Source: Rhynchopus sp. YZ270_cl-10 (Eukaryota; Euglenozoa; Diplonemea; Diplonemida; Diplonemidae). Taken from it: DNA of 64,000 bases. How positions within the stretch are numbered: position 1 is the stretch's first letter; every line of letters starts with the position of its first letter. A program made the translations under genes and the position numbers. The notes under the pieces were generated by a model. It was not told the origin of the DNA. It made no database searches and saw nothing but the letters and a program-made list of their open reading frames with translations. Location of the stretch: assembly GCA_964035575.1 (NCBI GenBank), contig OZ037836.1:1302001-1366000 (forward strand). The letters run 5' to 3'. This document shows, one piece after another, positions 44,945 to 55,166 of this stretch.

Positions 44945-47900
44945 TCACAGCTTCCACACCACAAGGGTGCCGTCGCGGCTCACAGTTGCCAGGCGTGTGC
45001 CATCGGGGGAGAAGTCTAGGCGTGGCAGGACAGCCTGCGAGTGTCCCAGCAGCTCGTGCAGCACAGACCCGTCGTGCGACCACACCATCACGTCACCCTC
45101 GCCCACAGCAGCAATCATCTTCCCGTCGCGCGAGAACTTGCTGTCGTGCACAGCACCCGACAGCATGCTCAGAGACACACCGTCCACAGCACTGCCGTCA
45201 CCAATCGAGCTCCCGGGCAGCTGCGACACAAGGATCGTCCCGTCGCTCATCCCGCGCAGGAGCGCGTTCCCACCAAAGGACGAGAAGGACAGTGCCGTCA
45301 CACGTGCGGCAACAGAGGGCAGCGTAACAGCAGACGTCCCGTCCAGCCCCCACACAGTCGTCACCTCGTCCACCTCAGACCCGCGCACTGTCGCAAGGTG
45401 TGCACCGTCCACAGAGAACCCCACGTTGCGTGCATGGTGGTTGATCACAGACGACGCCTTCGTCCTGTCCGACGCAAGCATGTCGAACACACGTGTGCGT
45501 GCATCATGTCCACCCCCGCTCACCACGTAGCGCCCGTCCCTCGTGAACTCCACACGGTGCACAGGTGTGCTCCCCGATGCAGACATGTCCACCAGGGTTG
45601 CCTCCAGCACACCTGTCGCAGCGTTGCACACAACCACACGCCCGCCCTCCCCAGCAAGCGCCACCAGGTTGTTGTCTGGCGAGAACGCAATGTCGTGCAC
45701 CCTGAAGCCGTCTGCGCAGCCCAGCTGTCCCACCCGCACACCCGTGCGTGCGTCAAACACACGCACAAAACGGTCTGCTGACCCTGTCGCCACACGACGT
45801 CCGTCCCACGAGAACGCCACCGACAGCAGGCGTGCAGGGTGTCTCACCTCAAATGCACACGCACGCGACGTCCCCTGCCCGCAACGCTGCGGCACTGTGT
45901 CCACCCCACACTGCTGCTGTGGAGGAGGTGTCGGTGCTCTGCATTCGTACTGGAAGGCAAGGTACGACCTCCCGTAGTAGTAAGTGCTTCTGAACTGCAC
46001 AAACGCAGAACCACTCACCACAAGCTCCACACCCTCGAAGCCGGTGGTGTACGAGTACCAGTCATGCTCCAAGTTGAAGTTTGTGTCGTTCCCACTCCCG
46101 GTCCCTGAGTAGATAGACACGTGGGCATAGTAGTACAGCTGAATGTCAGAGAACTTGAGCACAACGTCGTAATCACACTCAATGTGCCAGCACTGCGTGT
46201 GGGAGCTGTTGTAGTTTTCATAGTTAACGTACCCAGTGCCTGTCCGGTCGCTGTGTCCCTCACAGACGTAGTTCACACCAGGTGCACGTGTGTCCGGCGC
46301 ATCTGTGGGTGGTGCTTGAGTGGTCGCATCCACACACACGTAGTCGAACTCAAGTCTTGACCACCCGGTGTAATAGGTGCTTCTGAACTGCACAAATGCA
46401 GAACCGTTCAGCACAACATCCATGGGAGTGTCGTAATAGTTGAACCTCTTCTCCAAGGTGAAGTCTGTTCCATTTCCAGAATCGTTCCCTGATGTGTACA
46501 GGTCCAGGTAGGAAGAGTAGTACAGCTGCATGGTCGAGAACGAGATGACAACATCCTTGTCACACTCAATGTGCCAGCACTCCGTGTGGTAGCTGTCGTA
46601 GTTCTGAAAGCTCACGTTCCCAGTCGCATTGTCCCCCAGGTCGTTGTGCTCCTCACAGACGTAGTCCACACCAGGTGCACGTGTGTCCGGCGCATCTGTG
46701 GGTGGTGCTTGGGTGGTCGCATCCACACACACGTAATCGAACTCAAGTCTTGACCACCCGCTGTAATAGGTGCTTCTGAACTGCACAAATGCAGAACCGT
46801 TCAGCACAACATCCATGGGAGTGTCGTAATTGTTGAACCTCTTCTCCAAGGTGAAGTCTGTTCCATTTCCAGAATCATTCCCTGATGTGTACAGGTCCAG
46901 GTAGGAATAGGTGTACAGCTGCATGGTGGAGAACGAGATGACAACATCCTTGTCACACTCAATGTGCCAGCACTCCGTGTGGTAGCTGTCGTAGTTCTGA
47001 AAGCTCACGTTCCCAGTCGTATTGTCCCCCAGGTCGTTGTGCTCCTCACAGACGTAGTTCACACCAGGTGCACGTGTGTTCGGCACATCTGTGGGTGGTG
47101 CTTGAGTGGTCGCATCCACACACACGTAATCGAACTCAAGTCTTGACCACCCGGTGTAGTAAGTGCTTCTGAACTGCACAAATGCAGAACCGTTCAGCAC
47201 AACATCCATGGGAGTGTCGTAATAGTTGAACCTCTTCTCCAAGGTGAAGTCTGTTCCATTTCCAGAATCGTTCCCTGATGTGTACAGGTCCAGGTAGGAA
47301 TAGGTGTACAGCTGCATGGCGGAGAACGAGATGACAACATCCTTGTCGCACTCAATGTGCCAGCACTCCGTGTGGTAGCTGTCGTAGTTCTGAAAGCTCA
47401 CGTTCCCAGTCGTATTGTCCCCCAGGTCGTTGTGCTCCTCGCAGACGTAGTTCACACCAGGTGCACGTGTGTTCGGCACATCAGAAGCGTACGGCACACA
47501 GGCAAACGACGACGACCATTCGCCCTCGCCTGTCGCGTTCGTGCTGTTTGAGCTTTGACACTGCAGAAAGCCCTGTGTTGCGTACCCAGGCTCGCACTCC
47601 ACAGAACAGAGTTGTCCGACGTAAGAATTATTGCAGTCGTAACCCGGCAGCACGTGGTCAAGCAGGTGTGCAGGAGGCGACGAGCAACGTGTGTTCAGGT
47701 CTGCGAAGGGCAGGTTCCAGTGCACTGAGCTCGACATCGCACACGGCATGTGTGATTCGTGTGAGTTCCACGTCGCGCCGAGTGGTGCTGCGCCGTTGCT
47801 GGGACTGCCGTCAATCCACACCTCGTGCACACCAACGTTGTCTGCCTTCACAATTGCAGCATGCCACGAGCTGAACCCGCTTCCGGGGTAGCACACCTCA

Positions 47901-48298
47901 AGAGAATCGTGGCCAACCCTCATCTCACCGAGAAGGGGAGTTGTGCCTGATTGGTAGCACACCACGCTGCTGTTGTTGGGGAAGGCCTGCCGATAGCCAC
48001 CGTCCAGATACAGGGAGATGTGACTGCAGGAGCTTTGCAAGACGTCCGAAATGTCGTCCACGTTTCTGTTGTTGTTCGTCGCCCTGCAGGACTGAAAGTC
48101 GGTTGTGCTGAGGTGCGCACCGCTCTCTGGGTCCACAACCTTGAGCACAGACGTCCTGTCCGTCTCAGTGTAGGAGTGATACGTTGCGAACCAGAGGGTG
48201 ACGAAGCCAGGCTGCTCCTCTGACTGTGAAGAGCACACCGTCATGATGTGTGCCTCCGTGCTTACACACAGCAGCGCTGCCAAGCATGCGCGCAGCAT
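44945..48298 (-). CDS. Secreted sushi-CUB-WD40 protein, 1117 aa
   Basis: Intact and intronless. It starts at the ATG at 48298, which begins a signal peptide (MLRACLAALLCVSTEAH). Residues 18-200 are a Cys-containing region of unknown fold. Residues 205-268 form a sushi/CCP-like module (CSSPPAHLL ... CEPGYATQGFLQC ... FACVP). Four CUB-like repeats follow at about 283, 414, 545 and 676, with a spacing of 131 residues (393 bp). The first three are almost identical and the fourth is diverged. Each has paired Cys (ECWHIECD), many N-glycosylation sites and a linker with TTQAPPTD. From about 820 to the end is a WD40 propeller (VATGSADRFVRVFD, FSPDGTRLATVSRDGTLVVW). CUB and sushi are extracellular adhesion modules. 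WD40 is almost always intracellular, so the secreted combination is odd. There is no transmembrane segment near the C-terminus. A role in surface recognition is an inference. Confidence 0.88.
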   Translation of the reverse strand: MLRACLAALLCVSTEAHIMTVCSSQSEEQPGFVTLWFATYHSYTETDRTSVLKVVDPESGAHLSTTDFQSCRATNNNRNVDDISDVLQSSCSHISLYLDGGYRQAFPNNSSVVCYQSGTTPLLGEMRVGHDSLEVCYPGSGFSSWHAAIVKADNVGVHEVWIDGSPSNGAAPLGATWNSHESHMPCAMSSSVHWNLPFADLNTRCSSPPAHLLDHVLPGYDCNNSYVGQLCSVECEPGYATQGFLQCQSSNSTNATGEGEWSSSFACVPYASDVPNTRAPGVNYVCEEHNDLGDNTTGNVSFQNYDSYHTECWHIECDKDVVISFSAMQLYTYSYLDLYTSGNDSGNGTDFTLEKRFNYYDTPMDVVLNGSAFVQFRSTYYTGWSRLEFDYVCVDATTQAPPTDVPNTRAPGVNYVCEEHNDLGDNTTGNVSFQNYDSYHTECWHIECDKDVVISFSTMQLYTYSYLDLYTSGNDSGNGTDFTLEKRFNNYDTPMDVVLNGSAFVQFRSTYYSGWSRLEFDYVCVDATTQAPPTDAPDTRAPGVDYVCEEHNDLGDNATGNVSFQNYDSYHTECWHIECDKDVVISFSTMQLYYSSYLDLYTSGNDSGNGTDFTLEKRFNYYDTPMDVVLNGSAFVQFRSTYYTGWSRLEFDYVCVDATTQAPPTDAPDTRAPGVNYVCEGHSDRTGTGYVNYENYNSSHTQCWHIECDYDVVLKFSDIQLYYYAHVSIYSGTGSGNDTNFNLEHDWYSYTTGFEGVELVVSGSAFVQFRSTYYYGRSYLAFQYECRAPTPPPQQQCGVDTVPQRCGQGTSRACAFEVRHPARLLSVAFSWDGRRVATGSADRFVRVFDARTGVRVGQLGCADGFRVHDIAFSPDNNLVALAGEGGRVVVCNAATGVLEATLVDMSASGSTPVHRVEFTRDGRYVVSGGGHDARTRVFDMLASDRTKASSVINHHARNVGFSVDGAHLATVRGSEVDEVTTVWGLDGTSAVTLPSVAARVTALSFSSFGGNALLRGMSDGTILVSQLPGSSIGDGSAVDGVSLSMLSGAVHDSKFSRDGKMIAAVGEGDVMVWSHDGSVLHELLGHSQAVLPRLDFSPDGTRLATVSRDGTLVVWKL
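46280..47480 (-). repeat. 393-bp tandem repeats inside the CUB-WD40 gene
   Basis: Three nearly identical in-frame units (spacing 393 bp, for example the landmark at 46362, 46755 and 47148). The very low divergence points to recent duplication or gene conversion. The fourth unit (45950-46280) is older. Confidence 0.85.
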
Positions 48299-48682
48299 TG
48301 TCTTTTGTTGTGTCCACAGAATATCTGTTAGTGTGTTATCGTGTTGTGGGGTTTATGCTCGTACTCTTAGAGGTCAAAAGAAGTGTCGGGTTTTCTTTCA
48401 GTGAAAAAAAGGCGTTGGGCGGGGAGGTACGTTGTAATGAATAAGACATGGGTTTTTGTGGGGATTCTTTTGCAGCAGTAAAATAGCACAATGTGTGGAA
48501 CGTCTTGCTCAGCACAGCTCTCCTCTCGCACCAAGTAGTAGTCTGTGCCACGGTGAGCAAGACTGTGCCCCTCTTCTTCTCCGAACCAGAGGACGCAAGC
48601 AGACATACTGCCAGAGACCCTCCACCTCGGGGAGGTGCTGCCCTGCCACCAACACACCACGTCGTCATTGTGCGTGTCTCCG
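48299..48682. other. Intergenic: CUB gene leader and UBL-LRR 3' flank
   Basis: Bases 48415-48682 are the conserved 3' flank of the UBL-LRR genes, including the ACATGGGTTTTTGTGGGG block and an antisense-open stretch that recurs after every copy. No separate gene. Confidence 0.5.
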
Positions 48683-49573
48683 TCACTTCTGGCTTTGCTC
48701 GGGGGATTCGTCTCTGCTTCGTTTCGGACGTGCTTCAACCACAAGCTTACTCAGCTCGCCCTTCCTCACTTCGTTGGACACAACACTGCTGCAGCCGGAA
48801 AGGTAAACGCTCGTCAACGAAGTGCAGTTTCCAGCAAAATGCGTACCTCCAGCACGGCTGCCGATATGCGTAACGTTCCTGAGTGGCGACAAATCCAGGG
48901 TTGTTAAACTACTGCAGTGCGCAAGAAAGCTCCCACCAACCTGTGTAACGTTGCTGAGTGGTGATAAATCAACTGTAGTTAATCTCACGCATGCGTAAAG
49001 AAAGCTGTTACCAACCTGCGTCACATTGCTGAGTGGCGACAAATCCAGGGTCGTTAAGCTGTTGCAGTTTTGAAGAAAGCACTCACTCACCTCCGTCACA
49101 TTGCTCAACCCAGAGAGGTCGATACTTGTCAACGAGGTGCAGCCTGCCAGGAAGCTGTGACCAATGCGAGTCACAATGGACTCAGCACTGAGATCAAGTC
49201 TCGTCAACGAAGTGAATGACAAGAACCGATTCGGAATGACAGTCGCAACCTCCGCCTGCAGAAGCAAACACGCCACCTCAGGATCCTCCACACTCTCCAA
49301 CTTCTCGGCTGTGATGTCGGTCACACCCAACGCATGAAGCTCTGCAATGGCTTCGTACTTCTGCGACTTCGTGAGGATGATTGTGTCACCAGCACTCAGC
49401 TGCGTCATGTCCGCTCCTTCTCCCATCGCTTCGTCTCCGAAACTCATGCAAAAGCTGTCTTCAGGCAACCCCATTGCAGTCGCCACCTTCCGCCGCAAGT
49501 CCTCCACTGTGTCATCTTCACCCACCTCGACTGTGTGCTGATTCGCTCTGAAATCCTCGAAGTGCACGTCCAT
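48683..49573 (-). CDS. UBL-LRR family protein 3 (296 aa, short tail)
   Basis: Intact. The start ATG is at 49573 (MDVHFEDFRANQHTVEV); 66 further open codons upstream are leader. UBL domain, linker, about six 25-residue LRRs. It ends SPEQSQK because the codon that is CGA in copies 1, 2 and 5 is TGA here, which removes the last basic residues. The N-terminal 10 residues differ from the other copies. Confidence 0.9.
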   Translation of the reverse strand: MDVHFEDFRANQHTVEVGEDDTVEDLRRKVATAMGLPEDSFCMSFGDEAMGEGADMTQLSAGDTIILTKSQKYEAIAELHALGVTDITAEKLESVEDPEVACLLLQAEVATVIPNRFLSFTSLTRLDLSAESIVTRIGHSFLAGCTSLTSIDLSGLSNVTEVSECFLQNCNSLTTLDLSPLSNVTQVGNSFLYACVRLTTVDLSPLSNVTQVGGSFLAHCSSLTTLDLSPLRNVTHIGSRAGGTHFAGNCTSLTSVYLSGCSSVVSNEVRKGELSKLVVEARPKRSRDESPEQSQK

Positions 49574-50704
49574 TTGTGTGTTGTGGTTTTGTGTTCTGAT
49601 TTCTGTGTGTGGTGGTGGGGTGGAGGACAAGACAAGAAACACCCTATTTTGCAGGGTTGTTTCAACCCTGGGCGCTACGGCAGGACAGACAGCAGACCTG
49701 CAACAGCTCATCAGACCGCCCCACACAGCATGCCACAGTTGGCATGGTGCTGGCAAAGGTGAATGCTGCAAGACACCTGTTCAGCGTCAGGGGACTGCCC
49801 TGGTGCGCAGCTCTGCAGAGGACACTACGCAAGCTGTGGACATCGTGCATGCGTTTGAACGCACTGCGAACACAGTGAAGGTGACGTCAGAAGCATGCAC
49901 CCTGGAGAAGAAGATGTGCTGGTCCTATGCACGCATACAGCCTTGTGGTGAGTAGGTTCGAAGAAGCCCCCCGCAAAAGGTGAAGCAGATTCTTGGCGGT
50001 GGCGTAGCTGGCCCAGGTGGAGGGTGGCGGTGCCCAATAATGCAAGCAAATGCAGTTAGCAACATGCTAGCATATTGTGCCGTGCAGAGCGGCATGCAAA
50101 CGCAAGTTACTCAGTGTGGTGCGCAGCGTGTAGCCCTAGGCACACACTGCATATGAATCGTTTGATTGGATTGGGAATTTTGGGCTGACGCAAAATTATT
50201 GAAAAACTACTTCCTCCCAATAAATTCCCAACTACCCTCATTGGCCCCATGGATGCACTCTGGGGATAGAAATGTCAAGTTTTTGCGGCGGGTTTGGCGA
50301 ACATCGGAAGAACACGAAACACCCAAAACAGATGCACATTCTACCGTGCACTGCAGGACGCGCAATACTGCTTCCAAAAGAACGTTGACTTGTAACACAA
50401 CAACCCGGTCGTGGCAGTGCATCTTTGTACATCACCGGCTGTACTGGGGTGGACCCCAACCATGCAGTCCTACATCCATTTCGTGGTTTACATCTGACAA
50501 GGCCTACCCCCGCTTCCACTCATCAGCCACATGGGCGGGGAGCATTGCAGACACAGGGTCATGCATGTGTCATGCGTGATGCGTGGGAGAGTCTATAAAG
50601 CACAATCCCTGCGTCGCCAATTTGGTCGGAACAAAAAAGAAAGCAATAATGGAGTGCACACATGCATTACGAAGAGGAACCAGACTGCAGGCTGTTTCTA
50701 TCTT
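49574..50704 (+). other. Intergenic with one exon-like stretch
   Basis: Plus strand 49786-49951 reads as a possible exon (acceptor CTGTTCAG, donor GTGAGT) containing VDIVHAFERTANTVKVTSEA and CTLEKKMCWSYARI. No other exon could be joined and no domain is recognised. It may be a captured fragment of another gene. The remainder to 50704 shows nothing clear. Confidence 0.35.
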
Positions 50705-51240
50705 ACATACCCCACAGACGTTCCCTCCTCACGAAAGCAAACCCACCTTCCCCTGCCCCTCTCACGCACCGTTACCTGCCCCGTTCTGCACAAGAAACCC
50801 GCACAGCCTCCACGCTGTCTCCACCCACCCCACGCAAGGAAGAACGCCAAAGGTGCTCTCGTGCTGCAACCACAGACAAGCTGAGGTGCCAGACAAATGC
50901 ACGAAAGCACCCCACCGCCAGACACAGCTTCCCCTCCCATCATCACCACAAACGATGTGGAGAACACCCAAACTCACCCACACTCACAACACTGTGCACC
51001 TCCACCTCCCACACCCAAGGACAGCCCTGCAAAGCCATAGGTAATGCCGTTCACCCCAAGCACCCCAATCACACCTCACACATCTTCGTGCAAGTTACCA
51101 AGAAGACAGTGAAAGACCACGTGGTGTCAACGAGTTCAGAGTGATGAATTACAGAAAAAAAAGTGGGGGTTGGGAGGGGAGGTACGTTGTAATGAATAAG
51201 ACATGGGTTTTTGTGGGGATTCTTTTCCAGCACAGAGTAA
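50705..51240 (-). repeat. UBL-LRR cassette, copy 5
   Basis: Matches 52625-52930 and 60590-60930 most closely. It has only one clear CACCCCAAG unit and ends in the conserved 3'-flank block of UBL-LRR gene 4. Confidence 0.8.
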
Positions 51241-51343
51241 AAGAACACAATGTGTGGAACGTCTTGCTCAGCACAGCTCTCCTCTCGCACCAAGTAGTAG
51301 TCCGTGCCACCAACACACCACGTCGTCATTGTGCGTGTCTCTG

Positions 51344-52159
51344 TCACTTCTGGCTTTGCTCGGGGGATTCGTCTCTGCTTCGTTTCGGACGTGCTTCAAC
51401 TACAAGCTTCCTCAGCTCGCCGTTCCTCACTTCGTTGGACACAACACTGCTGCAGCCGGAAAGGTAAATGCTCGTCAACGAAGGGCAGAACGCAGCAAAT
51501 TCCGTACCTCCAAAACCGCTACTAATCTGCGTCACGTTGCTGAATGGTGATAAATCTAGGGTCGTTAAGCTGCTGCAGTACGCAAGGAAGCACGCGCCAA
51601 CCTGCGTCACATTGCTAAGTGGTGATAAATCGACGTTGGTTAAGCTGAAGCAGCAGGCAAGAAAGCTGTGACCAACCTGCGTCACATTGCTCAACCCAGA
51701 GATGTCGACACTTGTCAACGAGTCGCAGTGGGTCAGGAACCTGTCTTCAATGTGAGTCACAATGGACTCAGCACTGAGATCAAGTCTCGTCAACGAAGTG
51801 CCTCCCAAGAACCGACTCGGAATGACAGTCGCAACCTCCGCCTGCAGAAGCAAACACGCCACCTCAGGGTCCTCCACACTCTCCAACCTCTCGGCTGTGA
51901 TGTCGGTCACACCCAACGCATGAAGCTCTGCAATGGCTTCTTGCTTCTTCGTCTTCGTGAGGATGATTGTGTCACCAGCACTCAGCTGCGTCATGTCCGC
52001 TCCTTCTCCCATCGCTTCGTCTCCGAAACTCATGCAAAAGCTGTCTTCAGGCAACCCCATTGCAGACGCCACCTTCCGCCGCAAGTCTTCCACTGTGTCA
52101 TCTGCACCCACCTCGACTGTGTGCTGGTTCGTGTCGAAACCCTTGATGTTCAGGTCCAT
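51344..52159 (-). CDS. UBL-LRR family protein 4 (271 aa, short tail)
   Basis: Intact. The ATG at 52159 begins MDLNIKGFDTNQHTVEVG, identical to copy 1. UBL, linker ITAERLESVEDPEVACLLLQ, about five LRRs, and a tail ending SPEQSQK through the same CGA-to-TGA change as copies 3 and 6. The 3' flank lacks about 120 bases present in the other copies (near 51308). Confidence 0.9.
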   Translation of the reverse strand: MDLNIKGFDTNQHTVEVGADDTVEDLRRKVASAMGLPEDSFCMSFGDEAMGEGADMTQLSAGDTIILTKTKKQEAIAELHALGVTDITAERLESVEDPEVACLLLQAEVATVIPSRFLGGTSLTRLDLSAESIVTHIEDRFLTHCDSLTSVDISGLSNVTQVGHSFLACCFSLTNVDLSPLSNVTQVGACFLAYCSSLTTLDLSPFSNVTQISSGFGGTEFAAFCPSLTSIYLSGCSSVVSNEVRNGELRKLVVEARPKRSRDESPEQSQK

Positions 52160-52304
52160 GTCTTTGTTGTGGTTTTGTGTTCTGATCTCTGTGTGGTGGT
52201 GGGGTGTGGAGGACAACAAGCCTGCAGTCCTTTTCGAGAACTTTGCCAAAGAAAAACTGTGCGAAGAAGGGCCCCTCTCCCGACCCACAACCCCCGCACC
52301 ACTC

Positions 52305-52430
52305 TGGGTGTAATGTATGTACGTTAGCTTTTCCTCTCATTTTTCTTGTCAGAAATATTAGAAGTCCCCCTTACAGACACACTTGTCAGTCTTACAACCA
52401 TTTTACACGCACCTGAGTGCATCATGTATC
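52305..52430. repeat. Repeat shared with 58912-59042
   Basis: About 125 bases (TGGGTGTAATGTATGTACGT onward) lie upstream of both UBL-LRR gene 4 and UBL-LRR gene 6, then diverge abruptly. The two genes therefore share a longer upstream duplication than the others. Confidence 0.8.
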
Positions 52431-52624
52431 CAGCGCATGGCCTCGCACGCCACAGCTGCGCTGGACCACTGGCAGGTGGGCGTTTCATTGCAGAAGGTAC
52501 ACCCAGTCACTCTTCGGTGGGCAAGTCTGGTCGCTGTCGAAGCAGCCCTCGTCGTCTCCTCTGCAGTGATGCCATGCGCAAGACTTTCATTGTGTATCCC
52601 CAGGCATACACAAAATTATTGAGA

Positions 52625-53335
52625 ACGTATCTGCCCCTCTCACGCACCGTTACCTGCCCCGTTCTGCACAAGAAACCCGCACAGCCTCCACGCTGTCTCC
52701 ACCCACCCCACGCAAGGAAGAACGCCAAAGGTGCTCTCGTGCTGCAACCACAGACAAGCTGAGGTGCCAGACAAATGCACGAAAGCACCCCACCGCCAGA
52801 CACAGCTTCCCCTCCCATCATCACCACAAACGATGTGGAGAACACCCAAACTCACCCACACTCACAACACTGTGCACCTCCACCTCCCACACCCAAGGAC
52901 AGCCCTGCAAAGCCATAGGTAATGCCTGTGAAGAGGCTTCTCCTTGAAGCCCTCCTTCACAAACAAACGCTGTCTTCGCATGCAGGCCCACACCCCTGCC
53001 TCCAGCACAGCCTCACTCACAAGAGTTCCCTCCACACCCCAAGCACCCCAAGCACAGCAAAGCGTGTCCTCCCCCCTCAGTCCCCCCAGTCACACCATCA
53101 AGTGAAAGCACGCCATCAGTGCATCAGAGCACACAACGGAAGCCACTCGCCTCCGTCATCACAGCTCACACCTCTTCGTGCAAGCTACCAAGAAGACAGT
53201 GAAAGACCACGTGGTGTCAGCGAGTTCAGAACGATGAATTGCAGAAAAAAAGGGGGGTTGGGCGGGGAGGTATGTTGTAATTAATAAGACATGGGTTTTT
53301 GTGGGGATTCTTTTGCAGCACAGAGTAAAATAATT
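52625..53335 (-). repeat. UBL-LRR cassette, copy 6
   Basis: Contains two CACCCCAAG units (53036-53053). It ends at TTGCAGCACAGAGTAAAATAA (53314-53334), where the other copies continue into the UBL-LRR 3' flank. That flank resumes at about 54140, so some 800 bases have been inserted or rearranged between. Confidence 0.75.
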
Positions 53336-54135
53336 TTGTTTGCCTCTAGACTACTATCACTAGATAGCAGGAACGTTTTTGTCTTCACAGGATCCTTAAA
53401 AGAGAGCAAATAGAAGGAGTACGCTTTGCAGGAGGTGTCAGAATCCTTTTTTTAATTGAAAACTTGGTTGTATTAGTGTAGCCACACTGCTACAGTATTT
53501 TGTTTTGTGATGTTTTGTTTTGGGATAATTATTTGCATTTGCACCTTTGCACAAACATGTCTGCAGTCAACTCATTTAGAGTCACCCACGTGAACGTCCT
53601 TTAGCAGACCCTGCAGAAGCTCTCGTGTTGACCTTCGGGACAAAAGAGTAAACAACTTCATGCATATTGGAGTGGCCAATCCTCCTGTAGCATGCAAAAA
53701 GGCAAGATCTTAACGAACACACTCTGTTGATTCTAAAAACGGGGGTGGGGGAAATCGCGAATAGAAAAATGGGGGGAGACATTGAAAAGTTAAAACGCTT
53801 CCTCACCCCCACATCACACTAAAATACAAAGGTTTCGGTTTGAATTGCTATTCAAAAAGTATAATAACACCTCTCGAAATAGTTCAACATTGAACTGAGA
53901 AATATAAGAGGAAAACCCCAAACCCTCCCAGACCAAACGGTCTAACCTGTTGTATTGACATAGTGTGGGGAGAATGAGGAGCACAAGAATCGTCTTCGCG
54001 CATACTAAAAGATTTCCTAAGATATGTCACAAGTGTCATGTCCCCGAAAAATAGAAATAGAGTCATTGAGTGAGAAAACATCAATAAAAAGGCGTAAAGC
54101 CTAAAGGCAGAGGAGTGAAAAGAAAGCTTCACAAT
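53336..54135. other. Sequence interrupting a UBL-LRR 3' flank
   Basis: Begins TTTTGTTTGCCTCTAGACTA. It includes the GTATTAGTGTAGCCACAC repeat (53455-53490). No coding region or clear inverted termini were found. The corresponding junction at 61330 begins TTGTGTTTGCTAAAAAATTA. Confidence 0.4.
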
Positions 54136-54332
54136 GGGGACACAGCGTAACATAACACAATGTGTGGAACGTCTTGCACAGCACAGCTCTCCTCTCGCAC
54201 CAAGTAGTAGTCTGTGCCACGGTGAGCAAGACTGCGCCCTCTTCTTCTCCGAACCAGAGGACGCAAGCAGACATACTGCCAGAGACCCTCCACCTCGGGG
54301 AGGTGCTGCCCTGCCACCAACACATCACGTCG

Positions 54333-55166
54333 TCATTGTGTGTGTCTCTGTCGCTTCTGGCTTTGTTCGGGGGATTCGTCTCTGCTTCGTTTCGGACGTG
54401 CTTCAACCACAAGCTTACTTAGCTCGCTGTTCCTCACTTCGTCGGACACCTCGCTGCTGCAGCCGGAAAGGTAAATGCTCGTCAACGAAGTGCAGTTCGC
54501 AGCAAAATACTTACCTCCAATACTGGTACTAATCTGCGTCACATTGCTGAGTGGTGACAGATCCAGGGTCGTTAAGCTGGTGCAGCTCGCAAGGAAGCTC
54601 ACACCAACCTGCGGCACGTTGCTAAGTGGTGATAAATCGACGTTGGTTAAGCTCGTGCAGCCGGCAAGGAAGCAGTTACCAACCTCCGTCACATTGCTCA
54701 ACCCAGACAGGTCGACCCTTGTCAACGAGGTGCAGCCTGCCAGGAAGCTGTGACCAATGCGAGTCACAATGGACTCAGCACTGAGATCAAGTCTCGTCAA
54801 CGAAGTGCCTCCCAAGAACCAAGTCGGAATGACAGTGGTAACCTCCGCCTGCAGAAGCAAACACGCCACCTCAGGATCCCTCACACTCTTCAACTTCTCG
54901 GCTGTGATGTCGGTCACACCCAACGCATGAAGCTCTGCAATGGCTTCGTACTTCTTCGTTTTCGTGAGGATGATTGTGTCACCAGCACTCAGCTGCGTCA
55001 TGTCCGCTCCTTCTCCCATCGCTTCGTCTCCAAAACTCATGTAAAAGCTGTCTTCAGGCAACCCCATTGCAGACGCCACCTTCCGCCGCAAGTCCTCCAC
55101 TGTGTCATCTTCACCCACCTCGACTGTGTGCTGATTCGTGTCGAAACCCTTGATGTTCACGTCCAT
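54333..55166 (-). CDS. UBL-LRR family protein 5 (277 aa)
   Basis: Intact. ATG at 55166 (MDVNIKGFDTNQ). UBL, linker, about five LRRs, full basic tail ending KRQRHTQ. Upstream sequence beyond 55240 does not continue into the usual cassette, so this copy has a different upstream region. Confidence 0.9.
   Translation of the reverse strand: MDVNIKGFDTNQHTVEVGEDDTVEDLRRKVASAMGLPEDSFYMSFGDEAMGEGADMTQLSAGDTIILTKTKKYEAIAELHALGVTDITAEKLKSVRDPEVACLLLQAEVTTVIPTWFLGGTSLTRLDLSAESIVTRIGHSFLAGCTSLTRVDLSGLSNVTEVGNCFLAGCTSLTNVDLSPLSNVPQVGVSFLASCTSLTTLDLSPLSNVTQISTSIGGKYFAANCTSLTSIYLSGCSSEVSDEVRNSELSKLVVEARPKRSRDESPEQSQKRQRHTQ

Noticed and set aside
50531-50884. Proline-rich plus-strand frame that recurs in every UBL-LRR cassette
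   Set aside because: The cassette is conserved equally on both strands and outside the frame, start codons differ between copies, and conservation is explained by recent duplication.
51344-52288. N-terminal extensions of 40-66 residues on UBL-LRR proteins
   Set aside because: The upstream open stretch is the common leader; it is read in different frames in different copies and ends at the shared ATG of the UBL domain.
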